Below are positions 24,461-63,219 of a stretch of 64,000 bases of DNA, piece after piece (the stretch's first letter is position 1; each line of letters starts with the position of its first letter). The translations under genes were made by a program, and so were the position numbers. Origin of the DNA: Nematostella vectensis (Eukaryota; Cnidaria; Anthozoa; Actiniaria; Edwardsiidae); NCBI RefSeq assembly GCF_932526225.1, contig NC_064045.1, forward strand, positions 5,841,498-5,905,497. The letters are read 5' to 3'. Below the pieces are notes generated by a model. That model did no database searches. It was not told where the DNA came from and saw only the letters and a program-made list of their open reading frames with translations.

Positions 24461-24466
24461 TTTATT
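24461..24466 (-). terminator. Candidate poly(A) signal of the forkhead gene
   Basis: AATAAA on the minus strand 279 nt after the forkhead stop codon. It is the first canonical hexamer I see downstream of the gene. No transcript evidence is available. Confidence 0.4.
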
Positions 24467-24744
24467 TTCCTTTCACTTCAATTTCAACTTATCAATATTT
24501 ACACTGACAATATAGTGATTTAGTACAGCATTAAGTCAATTGTGTGTCTGGATTGATCTTCTTTTGCTTTAAAAACATAAAATACAAGTTCGTGAGTTTT
24601 CTCAGTTTCTTACTACTGAATATATGTAGCACAAAGCTTTAAAATCGCTTACTACTGTGGACTGTTCACAGATCCGTTTGACTGCCCTGTTTTCGCCACA
24701 AATCTCTCACTGTATTTACCACTTTGTTTTCGCTATCAAGTGTT

Positions 24745-25602
24745 TCAGTTCTTTTTTAGGAGGAATTCGATTCGAAAACTTCTGCCTTTTGTACTGTCGT
24801 TGTATGACGTGTTGGATGAGTTTAGTTCATCGGGGGGATTTCTTACTTCTCTGCGGGAAACCCGTTTATCTGTGCAGCTCACACTTCCACTTGATGAATG
24901 CATTTCATCAACTCTTGTAATCACACTTTTCTGGCTGCTAAAACTTTCCACGGTGGTAGCATAAATACGTGCTCTTTCCTCGGCCGTTTCCGAACGCTTG
25001 CCAAAGAATTCATCATGCCTATTTCTAAAGTTCTCCGTTTTGATTTCCGGGGAATTCGAGCGCTTTTGATCACATGTCACTTCATCAACTTCAGCAAAGT
25101 TTGCTTTCTCACTTGTTATCTTGGGTTTCTTGGTGCGTCTTCTTCGCCAGTACTTGCCGTCTTCGAACATTTCCTCATACGCAGGGTCGAGCGTCCAGTA
25201 ACAGCCTTTTCCAGGGTCTGCCTTCTCCCGGTGAACCTTGACGAAGCAGCGGTTAAGGGACAAGTTATGGCGTATACTATTTTGCCATCCTCGCTTGTTT
25301 TGCCACGTGTAGTAGGGGAAAGCCGACGTGATAAAATGGTAGATGCCGTTTAGCGTGATTTTGCGTCCGGGGGACTGCTTGATGGCCATTGAGATGAGCG
25401 CAACATAAGAGTACGGCGGTTTTTGTGGAGCTGGGGTGTACGGCTTGTAAAGCAAGGTACTTGCGGAACAGTTCGGATAGAGCGGACAGCAAGGATTGTA
25501 GTAGAACTTAAAGGACCCGTTTTCGACTTCGTGGAATGGTCGATATGCTGAGTGATATGGCGGGAAGTATGCGCTGTTGTAGCAGGATTCGTCTAAAGAC
25601 AT
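24745..25602 (-). CDS. Forkhead-box transcription factor, single coding exon, 285 aa
   Basis: A nuclear DNA-binding transcription factor. The forkhead (winged-helix) domain spans residues ~61-160: it opens [14 protein letters not shown], contains [10 protein letters not shown], the recognition helix [13 protein letters not shown], and wing 2 [16 protein letters not shown] followed by the basic [11 protein letters not shown]. The N-terminal 60 residues are Tyr/Pro rich; the C-terminal 125 are Ser/Glu/Arg rich and low complexity. [13 protein letters not shown] plus TLDPA.E.MFE places it near class-I FoxL/FoxE/FoxC types, with FoxL2-like wording at wing 2; subclass is not certain. The loop between helix 2 and helix 3 (TWQNKR after FPYY) has one residue more than usual. 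A TATA box lies 86 bp upstream; AATAAA at 24461-24466 may be its poly(A) signal. Confidence 0.95.
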   Translation of the reverse strand: MSLDESCYNSAYFPPYHSAYRPFHEVENGSFKFYYNPCCPLYPNCSASTLLYKPYTPAPQKPPYSYVALISMAIKQSPGRKITLNGIYHFITSAFPYYTWQNKRGWQNSIRHNLSLNRCFVKVHREKADPGKGCYWTLDPAYEEMFEDGKYWRRRRTKKPKITSEKANFAEVDEVTCDQKRSNSPEIKTENFRNRHDEFFGKRSETAEERARIYATTVESFSSQKSVITRVDEMHSSSGSVSCTDKRVSRREVRNPPDELNSSNTSYNDSTKGRSFRIEFLLKKN

Positions 25603-25687
25603 TGCTTTTGGATGTTGCTTGTGTTGTGAGGGCTCTTCTCACCGGATGAGCAGCGAGGTAAATGGCCTGACAAAGACCCCGCTGTGT

Positions 25688-25695
25688 CTATATAG
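25688..25695 (-). promoter_or_regulatory. TATA box of the forkhead gene
   Basis: CTATATAG lies 86-93 bp upstream of the forkhead ATG on the minus strand, which would set the transcription start near 25660 and leave a short 5' UTR of about 55 nt. The core is palindromic, so the strand assignment comes from the gene. A GC-rich stretch follows it. Confidence 0.55.
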
Positions 25696-25989
25696 ATTAC
25701 TGTAGGGGTGTGGCTAACGCACCACCCAAGTTGTGACTGTAATTGAGTTGAGTGTCACTGGTGTTTGTTTATGGTTTGCGGGCGAAGGGGGAATTAGACC
25801 ACACATCTTATGGATCCGGAGGAATTACTTTTCGGCTGTCTCTAAAGGAAACAAATCTGGTTTAACTGATTCTTGTAATCGCTTCTGTTTTCAGTCCAAT
25901 CATTTCTTTTTCTTTCACAGCAAACTAGGTCCTCTATATCACATAATGTTTAAAATTAAACTTCAACTAATTGTAGCGCATATGTAACC

Positions 25990-27490
25990 CTATTTACCTG
26001 TGTGACCGTTTGTCTTTGTAATTATCACATCTCCACAATAAATATTTATGCTGAGACTGTTATGGTTATTGTCGCGCAATTCTATATCTTGTTTGTTCTG
26101 AGCAACATCGACTACCCCCGGGCCTTCTTACATTACGCTTACATATGATTTTCTCTGTGTTTTCATATTAAAACACATTCTGTTAAAATCATTGGGGTTT
26201 AAGCGTCGTCTGTAATCTTGAGGTTGAATAATGACAAATCGTAGGGATTGGAAATTGACTCTATCGAAGGACCTAATCTGGGATTTCAAGGCCACGCTCC
26301 CTTTTTAAATTAAACTTAAATGTACATAAATAAGTCGACCCGACAATGTACTTGTCGACGGAATAGTAGACACCAAACACAACAAGAGCGCGTCGGAAAG
26401 GTTTTTGAACAGATTCCAAAAAATCCTTGACAGCAATTAAAGGTCCCCTGTGTTTATGTTTGATAAAGACAAATAGCTGTCAATCTAAATAGCAAAACAA
26501 AATAAGTAATCGATGTGTTTAACGCATATTCGAGGTCAAGATGTGGCGGCTTTGTATTGCCATTGTTTGTCGAGCTGATATTAGACATGTTGTGGTTCAA
26601 GCAACGCGTTTAGAGACTCCTTGATGCTAGCTGGGCACGTTATAGGAGAAGAGGTACTCTTAAAGATTCATAGCCGTGGCGCACTTCTTGATATGTGCGA
26701 GATTCAACAAAGGCGAAAAAGTGGCTAGCAAATACCGTGGTGTCAATTGATCGTATATTGCGTCTGAGATCAATGCCTGTTTTTCTTGTTGTTTAAAAAA
26801 ACAGGACGCGAAATTGCAACAACAGTGTGTTCGAAAGTTTCGAGTCATCACGATGGTTTGGGGTCGGGGAGAGAGTTTGGCGATATGGCAACAGAAATGA
26901 GTAAAATGGCCGAAAATGTGAATTTCCAAAATTTGTGGGCTTTTGTCACTAGTGTATGGAGAAAGGGGGGAAGGTGAGGTGGTCGAGTCTGCGGCAATCT
27001 GCTGGCTGCCTGATTATGTTTATAGGGTTGAGTTCGATGGTATATACTCGCAATTTATTTTGTATTTGTAATATTTGACAGGGGTGGAGAAGGAATGTCC
27101 CTGCACGGTTCACAAGTTTCAAAAGTCGCTAATCGACGTTTCTCGGTTAACTAGCGTTCACTCCACATGTAAAAATCGTTTGCCAGAAATCACGATACAC
27201 GGATTTTAAATAGCATAGTTCATTTGCTTATCAAAGTTCGCCATTCACGAGCCACGGTGTCACAGTTTCCACGGTTCCCTTCCTACTTATACAAGTTAAA
27301 CAAAAAAAGGCGCGTTCACGAATACTGAACTCTCACCCGCCCTGTATGACACCCAGGTTATTTCTCAATTCCGTCGACAAGTAACTGTAACGAGTCGGAG
27401 TATATTTCCCAGGTAACATAAAACGTAAAATCATAAGTGTTTTATTAGCAAAACAATGGCGGCTTGATCATTTTAAAGAACGTTGACAAA
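25990..27490. other. No gene recognised
   Basis: Upstream flank of the forkhead gene. Frames of 60-90 codons here show no family signature and no splice pattern. Confidence 0.4.
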
Positions 27491-27497
27491 TTTTAAG

Positions 27498-27630
27498 ATC
27501 AGGGCCGTAGTAGGGGGTGGGGCACTGCACTGGGGGCCAGTGCGCAGTGCCCCCCCCCCCAATATTTTCATTAAAAAATTATAAAGAAATGAACAATAGG
27601 GGCGTGGCTGTGCCCCCAATATTTTTTAAT
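27498..27630. mobile_element. Probable MITE remnant
   Basis: GGCCGTAGTAGGGGGTGGGG, a GCACTG...CAGTGC palindrome with a C run, then GGGGCGTGGC. The ends resemble the CGGCGTAGCC family but are not clearly paired. Confidence 0.4.
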
Positions 27631-28284
27631 GTTTCTATATTATGCCCCCCTCCCCTTTGAAGATTGTCAGGGCACAAAAGATCTGTTCCGCAAAATATCT
27701 GTTCCGTATCCCGTTTTTTTTGCTGGCTGGAAAGATGCCCTAGGTTGCTGGGAAAAAATCGTCCCAAACGGTTCTGCTGTCAAATTTGTGGAGACGAACA
27801 AGTTGTGCTGGGAATATATTTGGAGCACCCGAGCGGATTCTTGGGAAAAAAAATAATCCCGATCGGTTAATTATCATGTGCTAATATGCCCGCCTAACCA
27901 CTGCTGGCTGGGAAAAAAAAGAACAGAGATTTTTTCCCCAGCAACTTTTAAAATTGATATTTTAACATGAAAAAAGTTACTAAATGTAGAAATATAGGTA
28001 AAGAGAAGGCAATTACGCTCTTTTCTATTGGGTTTTCAAATTATCAGGGCAAGAGAGCCGTGCATTGTTATCGGGTCTATTTTTAGGCCCTTGTTTACGC
28101 TAACAACGCGAGAACACGCGTATACCGCATCACCATTGTTTCTACTCGGCACGGCCAGTGCCAATAGGTCGCGCACTTAAAAAACACCGTACTCAAAACA
28201 ACAAGGCAAAAGTTATCATAGCCTGCCCTTGGCACATCTGTTGTGCGGGACTAAAAGTTCAGCCGACAGTAACCGACAGTTCGA

Positions 28285-28520
28285 AATAATGTATGCGCAT
28301 GCGCATGCTCAGGCGAAAACACCGAGTAAAGATGCGAAAGGATGACTTCAGTTGCTGCATAACTGTACAGCATTAAAACCATACTGTACGAAAGACGACA
28401 GATTTATTTTATAACAAGGGAGTCATAAAGAAAAGTTTAGACTTAACCTTGCGCTTGTTTTTTAGCATTCGTCAAAATGTGACAGTTCGCCGGTAAAAAG
28501 CCGCCATTTTAAAACAAAAA
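28285..28520. promoter_or_regulatory. NRF1 and YY1 motif cluster
   Basis: TATGCGCATGCGCATGC near 28291 (overlapping NRF1 palindromes) and GCCGCCATTTTAAA near 28501 (YY1-like). These mark animal promoters, but no first exon could be tied to them. Confidence 0.4.
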
Positions 28521-29218
28521 GGCTGGTTTAACCGCGCGGTACTGGAACTAGTCTTGCGTTTTTCAGCACTGCCAGAGTAACTTAGTTACTGGAAGAACAC
28601 GATTTCCCGCTAACTAGCATTAAATTCCAGTGTCGGCGGCGGATAGTATCACGCACCGATTTGGTCAAAACATCGTTGACATCCGCCTGTTGTTGGCTGA
28701 CACGTCGTTGACATCCGCCTTTCCCGGCACTTATTAAATTTTTCGACTCTCAGACGGGGCGCATATTCAAGAGAACGTACTTCACATATAGAACAAACTT
28801 TTTTTTTCTTTCTTTCTTTTATAATATCCGTTTTATACTACTACGTGACGGTTTCTTTGTCTCTTATTCGTAAAGCTTGGATTAGCTTTCGACCATATAA
28901 TATTTGCCTCCTTCTTGTCCAGGGTCTATCTATGAGCTTCTGCGTTGGAGAATGTGTTTGTATTTTGAATATGAACAGCAGCAGATTATGATATTTACTG
29001 GCGCTTTTCCGAGGGAGGCGCTTATTCGAGTAAATACGATACACGACGCCCACCACTGTCGAGCTAACAGTAATCCTTTTATCATAAATACCCCTTTTTT
29101 TTCAAATATCTTCAAAAGTCGTATTTTACCGATGAGCCGTCTTCAATGAAAACACTTTCAAATGGAGATGAAACAGTCGGTAGTCTGTTCATTTGCATGC
29201 GATTGCATCGAATTATAC

Positions 29219-29288
29219 CCTGGGTACCAGAGGCTCCAAGCTTTGCTCGAATCTTTGTCGCCGCGAAGCTCGGAGCCCCTGGTACCAA
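29219..29288. mobile_element. ~70-bp foldback
   Basis: GGTACCAGAGGCTCC at the left is mirrored by GGAGCCCCTGGTACC at the right around a GC-rich loop. Similar ends (GGTACC) occur in the element at 63049-63219. Confidence 0.65.
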
Positions 29289-29625
29289 ATCGAATTACGC
29301 CTCATGGATAATACTGTATGACGTTAAATTTATCTTGAGAAAAAAAAAACGGGAACTCGAGCAACGAAGGCGAATTATAACAAGTAGCACCATCTTGTCA
29401 GAAATTAATGAAAATTCAAAGAGCCAGACGTTTATGCACTCTGCCATAGCTTAGGCCGGCAGATCAATTGCGCGCGTTCTCAACCATCATCATTGCACTT
29501 CAGTAAACATTTTAATAGACTGACGATTTCCTTTATTTTCATGTTTTTCTTATACAGTATTCACCAAAGTTCCACTAAAAATAAACTGATTTATTCCTAA
29601 GAACGGCAAAAACATTTTTTTGAGT

Positions 29626-32600
29626 TTAATATCTATAGGTCACACTAAATCCAGTAGGTTTTGATAACAATGACTTTACAATGATCTTTAATGACGGGGG
29701 GTCCCATTTCAAGGCATACCGCCCAAACGCCTGCTTGAGCTTGTCACGTTCCCTCGGTCTGAGATGCCAACTCAGTACAACCAAATAAGGCAACAGCCCC
29801 TGCTCCACAAGGGACTCCCAGTTCTCATTACAACAGAGCACACACTGTAAACTAAACAACCCTAGCCTCTGAGTGGCAAATGACCCCGGCCATTTAGCCT
29901 CTGACAAACAAATTCTCCCAAGTTTTTCAAGGCAGAGACAAGAGTTGGTGCCCTCTGTGTGTGCTGGATCCGTTGCAGAGATCTCAATGTTTTCATAGAG
30001 TGCAGCCTCGCAACACCAACTCTCTTTGGATTTCGACTTCTTTGATTTTGAGCCGGTGCACGATTCTCTGCTACAGGCTTTAGTTGCCTTGGGAACATCA
30101 GTGGCTTCCATCATAGCAATGGTAACATCACATTTGCAGTACTTCCCACCGCAGTAGGCAAGTTCGATGTAGGGTGCATATGTAGCCCAGTGACAACCAT
30201 GTTCCTGTTCCCATTCTACGACTTCACAAGGCTCATGGAGACAGAGGAAGCGATCGATTATCCTGTCAATAGTCTGGGCGGAACCATCATCCTGCAGTTC
30301 ACTTCCTGGCGACACTCGGACTTTTGCCAGGAAAAGGATGCAGTAATACCTGGGAATAGTATCACACATAATAAATAGGGTTAGGGTTATGTAAAAGAAT
30401 TCAAACGGGGTAATAATAAAAAAGAGGGTCCCAATAATTGGAGCAAGGTCCAGTATCTTTTTTTTAATATCAAAAATACAGCAATTAGTATTGTGGTATA
30501 ATCGAATGCTCCGTTCACATTTTTTTTTTTTTTGGCTTTGCCTGGATGAGAAAATAATTTTCTGATTAACAGCCACAGCTCTCTTAAATGATGACTTTTC
30601 TAAAACCAAATTGACTCTAAAATTTTTTTTTTGCTATTCTGGGTCTGTCTAACATGGAATTGATTAGTTTGGCTTTGGAGGTGGGATTTATAGTGAAGCA
30701 TGGAACAATATTGCAAGTAATTCGCCAGTACAGCCTGCATGGGCGGACATAGGAACAATAGGTTAGAGCAGGTGTGCTAAAGGAATTGTAATAATCTACC
30801 TGGGGGCCTATTGTTTTTGTATTGTTATACAGTGGAATCTGGATTTAACGATGTGCCTCGGGAGAGAAAAAAGGTATCATTTAATGAGGTATCGTTACAA
30901 AGAGGTAATTTCTTATACATTTCACTGTATTTCCACAGGGAGAAAGGAACGCCATCGTAAAATCGGGGTTATAGTAAAATCCAGGTTCCTCTGTATTGTA
31001 TACCCTTTACAACCTCGTGTTGACTAATAGCAAAGTTTTAAACTATTGGTTATTGGTAATTCTGAGAAAGGATCTCACCTCAATGCCAAATCCCCACTCT
31101 TGTCTCCGAGAAGACGCTGAGCCACCCTCATCATCTTGTAGTGGACCCCTTTTTGAATTAAAAACTTCAGAGCTAAAGGGTTTAAGGTGCTGATAAAGAG
31201 GACGATAGAGGCCATCTGGCTACTGAAGATAGAGTAGTGGGTTAGAGCCTTGTGCCCTCGTCGGTCCAGCATGATGAGAAGTTTACGGACAACTAAGCCA
31301 TTTCTTGCCACAGCCTCCTGGGTGGCAGAGCTTGCCTCTGCTAACCTGTTGTCATTGACAGATAATCAAATATTTGGGTGTGGAATGTGTAAAAGGTGAA
31401 ACATCGACTTTTGACTTGCAGATGCCTGTATTTACAGATACCAGTATTCTGAGGACCCTTGCTGAGATTTCAAAAACAAAGTACACTTATTTATTAAAAA
31501 TTTTCAATTTTTTAATTTTGGATTTACCCAGTTTTGAATTTGTAATGGAGCACATTTTTTTGGCTGTGCGATAGCATGATTGAAAGCCATCTCAGTGTAG
31601 GCCGATGAAAACAGTTCAATCCTTATGGCTATTTGAAGCCATAATGTACAGTATCTTGTGGATTGGAATTCATCAGTGTGGCGTGTTAACAGATTTATCC
31701 TCCAAACAAAGCATACAAACTGGCCACAACTTTTTTAATAATGATTTTAATAAAAGCCATAAAGAATTAGCTATCATAGACAATTAAACTTGCCCCCAAG
31801 TTTGTTTACTAGAGTGAACCGGAAAATGTAAGTTTTTTTAGTTTGAGGGGTGTGGACATTTTCATTTTTGTATTCAAAAACTAAAGTATACTCATTTACT
31901 CATTTACCACTATCGCATGCCGTTCCCAGACCATCCCCCTTCCCCTTTCTAAAATATAACATAAAATGGGGAATAGCAAATAGTAGTCGTAAGACGAATC
32001 GTACCTTAAAGCTACAGTATAACTATGCCTAAGAATGAAGTCAAATAATCTCAAAAGTTATTGTCATTTTCTTGCTTTCCCTTTGTATTTTTGGATGGCA
32101 GAACTGCCATTTGCCATTTGCACAGACAAATTTTTTTGAAATAGGTGTATACCTTTCCAGTCCAGCTACAAAACTTACCCAGCCAAACACCCAATAGCCT
32201 CCTGATTGATAAAGGCTATCAAACTTGACATTTGGCCACCAACACAATAGGAGAAACTCTTGTCTGGGTCCAACAACAAGGCATCAACCACTAACTTCTG
32301 GACACTTCCCCTGTGCAGAACTCTAAGCTGGTCCTGCTTTGTTTCAATGAAGTTCCAGAGAAGTCTGAGGCAAAGGATATTCAATGCTTTCTGGTGTCCG
32401 TTGAGGGTGGATAACCTGGTGGCGTGAGTGTTGTTATCACTGAAACATAAAACTGACAGTATTACTATCAATTAAGTATATCTCTTTTACATAAATGATG
32501 TTTCTGTACACAAAATCGAAATAAAGCTGATGTTAGTTATATTTGAAAATAGTTTGTGACGAAGTTTTATGGTCTCAAACAGAAAATTACATAATTTTGC

Positions 32601-34921
32601 CATTTAAGTGCCAGTCACCACCCCTTCCAAAGGTTGCCTACAACAAGTCAGAATAAAATTGCTTACAGATGCTGATCTTTTAACAAATATGTCTGTTAAC
32701 AATTTTATTCTGACTGAATGTTGGCAAACCCTGGAAGGGCAGGGAGGGTAAGGGGGACCTGGGGGGTACTTCCTTATATGGGCTATATGGGGACATGACG
32801 CTGAACAGGGTATACATTTCAGGCCTCTCTGTCCTTAACAGGGTATACATTTCAGGCATCTCTGTCCTGAACAGGGTATACATTTCAGGCCTCTGTCCTT
32901 AACAGGGTATACATTTCAGGCCTCTCTGTCCTTAACAGGGTATACATTTCAGGCCTCTCTGTCCTTAACAGGGTATACATTTCAGGCCTCTGTCCTTAAC
33001 AGGGTATACATTTCAGGCCTCTCTGTCCTTAACAGGGTATACATTTCAGGCCTCTCTGTCCTTAACAGGGTATACATTTCAGGCCTCTGTCCTTAACAGG
33101 GTATACATTTCAGGCCTCTGTCCTTAACAGGGTATACATTTCAGGCCTCTCTGTCCTAAACAGGGTATACATTTCAGGCCTCTCTGTCCTAAACAGGGTA
33201 TATATTTCAGGCCTCTCTGTCCTAAACAGGTTATATATTTCAGGCCTCTCTGTCCTAAACAGGGTATATATTTCAGGCCTCTCTGTCCTAAACAGGGTGT
33301 ACATTTCAGGCCTCTCTGTCCTAAACAGGGTACACATTTCAGGCCTCTCTGTCCTAAACAGGGTATACATTTCAGGCCTCTCTGTCCTTAACAGGGTATA
33401 CATTTCAGGCCTCTCTGTCCTTAACAGGGTATACATTTCAGGCCTGTCCTTAACAGGGTATACATTTCAGGCCTCTCTGTCCTAAACAGGGTATACATTT
33501 CAGGCCTCTCTGTCCTTAACAGGGTATACATTTCAGGCCTCTCTGTCCTTAACAGGGTATACATTTCAGGCCTCTGTCCTTAACAGGGTATACATTTCAG
33601 GCCTCTCTGTCCTAAACAGGGTATACATTTCAGGCCTCTCTGTCCTAAACAGGGTACACATTTCAGGCCTCTCTGTCCTAAACAGGGTATACATTTCAGG
33701 CCTCTCTGTCCTAAACAGGGTATATATTTCAGGCCTCTCTGTCCTAAACAGGGTATATATTTCAGGCCTCTCTGTCCTAAACAGGGTATATATTTCAGGC
33801 CTCTCTGTCCTAAACAGGGTATACTTTTCAGGCCTCCCTGTCCTGAATAGGGTACATAATTTTAAGCAAGGTTGTCCTACAGTAGACAGGGTACCCATTT
33901 GGTTGCCTTGCTAAAACACGTAACCGCTGATCCCGCCGCCGATCTGATTGCCTTGCTTGCCCTCACGTGCTAACCATCAGGTGCTTGGTTCTGTGATTGA
34001 TTTTGCGATAAAAGACTGCCGCGAAAAAGTATTGTCCTGCAGGGATATTGTTGCATGTCCGGTGTCTTAAGTTACCTTCACAAAATCGCTGGGAGGTCAA
34101 AGTCAAATATAATTATGCCGGATATAGGTCTTGAACATGCACCCCGACCTTTTTATTTGTCCTAAACAGGGTCCTAATCAAGGGTGTTGTCCTAAACAGG
34201 GTATGTTTTTTTCAGAATTTTTGTCCTTAACAGGGTCAGGTTTCAAAACCCTCAGCGGCACCCCTATACCCAAACAGGCTGAGTAACCCCCCCTGGGGCT
34301 TGGAGTGGTCGTCAAATCTAACAGTTTTGCAAGAAGTCTTTCTTTGATTATTTATTGTTACCTTTGTGGTTCTGAAGACTTTATTTCCAAAGCTGAAAAT
34401 CGAAATATGTCGAGGAAAGCATCAAGTCCGCCTTCTTGTTCAAAGTATTCTCTGTGTGCAAAAGTGATCTTGCTTTTCCATGGCGTAAAGCACAGAGAAA
34501 GCCTCCGCAACGTTTCTTTAACGGCTGCGTAATTTATATCGTCCAAGAAATCCGAATCAGCATCGATAAAATTCTTATTAGGCAGCGATATGTTCCCTAA
34601 AAAATATTTTAAGTTCGAAATGAGCTCGTCCAACGTTTCAACATCAACGACGGCGGGGAATTCTACGTAAATCCGGTCTTGGTCTCTCAAATGAATCTGT
34701 TCCAACATTATATCCTTGTCTTTGATGCAGTTGTCCTCGTAGCAAATTTTCATGGAACTTGCGGGAGATTTTAGGAGATTTTGCAAGATTATTTTGAGAT
34801 CGAGCACCGACTTCCCTGTTGGATCTAAGTCCAGTTCAATCGTCCCCTTTTCTTTACTTTCAATGCAGTAAAAATCTACTAGGATTTTCAAGCTGCCCCC
34901 AGTTGGCATCGCAATGGTCAT
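29626..34921 (-). CDS. Ubiquitin-like plus armadillo-like repeat protein, 4 exons, 603 aa, unnamed
   Basis: Exons on the minus strand: 34921-34362, 32439-32179, 31345-31079, 30349-29626 (560+261+267+724 nt = 604 codons with TAA at 29628-29626). All junctions are GT/AG and phase-consistent. Residues ~9-90 look like a ubiquitin-like beta-grasp domain (SLKILVDFYCIES, DLKIILQNLL, DRIYVEFP). Residues ~95-360 are predicted helical and leucine-rich in the style of ARM/HEAT repeats (ALNILCLRLLWNF, KLLIMLDRRGHKAL). Exon 4 has a Cys/His-rich stretch (CHWATYAPY, CGGKYCKCD, CSRESC, a SKSKKSKSKES linker, WCC), possibly metal binding, then more helices (LFSLQCVLCCNENWESLVEQG). I do not recognise a named family. 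Poly(A) signals (AATAAA) lie at 29590-29595 and 29532-29537. The gene diverges from TBCD. Confidence 0.82.
32098..32152. mobile_element. GTATACACCTATTTCA-family arm in intron 2 of the Ubl-ARM gene
   Basis: TGCCATTTGCCATTTGCAC followed by TGAAATAGGTGTATAC: one terminal arm of the family, 26 nt inside the donor of exon 2. The partner arm was not found. Confidence 0.55.
32801..33860. repeat. 33-nt minisatellite in intron 1 of the Ubl-ARM gene
   Basis: About 32 tandem copies of a 33-nt unit (CCTCTCTGTCCTTAACAGGG + TATACATTTCAGG), with a 29-nt variant lacking one CTCT. Sub-blocks at 32880-33110 and 33430-33590 mix both lengths. Degenerate units reappear at 34155-34240. Long frames on both strands are by-products of the unit length. 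Confidence 0.92.
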
Positions 34922-35340
34922 AATAATATCTAATATATGGAATGGAGGATTCTTTGAAATTAAATTGGCCTATAAGACGTGTCTGTTGTCTGGTTATTCT
35001 GTCTTTGTGTTTATAACCTGCAAGTACAACTATAACGCATGCGCATTTTGGGTTCTGTTCACGTGCAAAGCTCGACAGGGAACGTGCGTGTCACGTGCCA
35101 TAAATTTTGCAAAAAAAAAAAAAGAAGAGGGGTCCAATTACAAATAGCATAGTCATTTTATACAATTCCAAATTAGAAATTGGTTTCCGGGTTAAAGCTT
35201 GAAACGGCTCAGGAACACCCCTAAAATATGTCTGGGGCGCGTCACAGAAGAACCAAAGTGGCTTTGGGTTACCTGTGGTAAAGTGCTCGAAGGACATCAC
35301 TCCAGGAACGCCTGGCAAATAATCTCAGAGATTTGAAAAA
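34922..35340. promoter_or_regulatory. Shared divergent promoter between Ubl-ARM gene and TBCD
   Basis: The two start codons are 419 bp apart in opposite directions. Within it lie an NRF1-like core (GCATGCGCA, about 35037-35046), a half-site TTCACGTGC near 35060 and an E-box GTCACGTGCC near 35090. No TATA box is evident for TBCD. NRF1 and E-box sites are typical of bidirectional housekeeping promoters. The function is inferred from layout and motifs only. Confidence 0.55.
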
Positions 35341-63003
<27,663 letters not shown>

Positions 63004-63048
63004 GTATTGGAGACATATTGACATAGACATATTGTCAAACCATTCATC

Positions 63049-63219
63049 CTCGGGTACCTATGGCGTCGAGGTAACAGGCGCAAAAACGAAGCGGAATAAG
63101 GCCGGCGGAGGGGGGGGGGGGGGGCGTAGGGCCCCTTTCTTTTCTCGACCGCCCCCTCCCCCCTCCGCCGCCTCGATCTCGCGCTTGTTACGCTGACCGC
63201 GTCGCCCTGGGTACCTGAG
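63049..63219. mobile_element. ~170-bp MITE in the TBCD 3' flank
   Basis: Left end CCTCGGGTACCTATGGCG, right end CGCCCTGGGTACCTGAGG, with a subterminal G run and a facing C-rich arm (CCGCCCCCTCCCCCC). Begins 45 nt after the TBCD stop, so it may be in the 3' UTR. Confidence 0.78.

Noticed and set aside
24898-25353. 151-codon plus-strand frame
   Set aside because: Antisense shadow of the forkhead domain.
32680-33898. MYTLFRTERPE repeat proteins on the minus strand
   Set aside because: Product of the 33-nt intronic minisatellite; other units of 29 nt break the frame.
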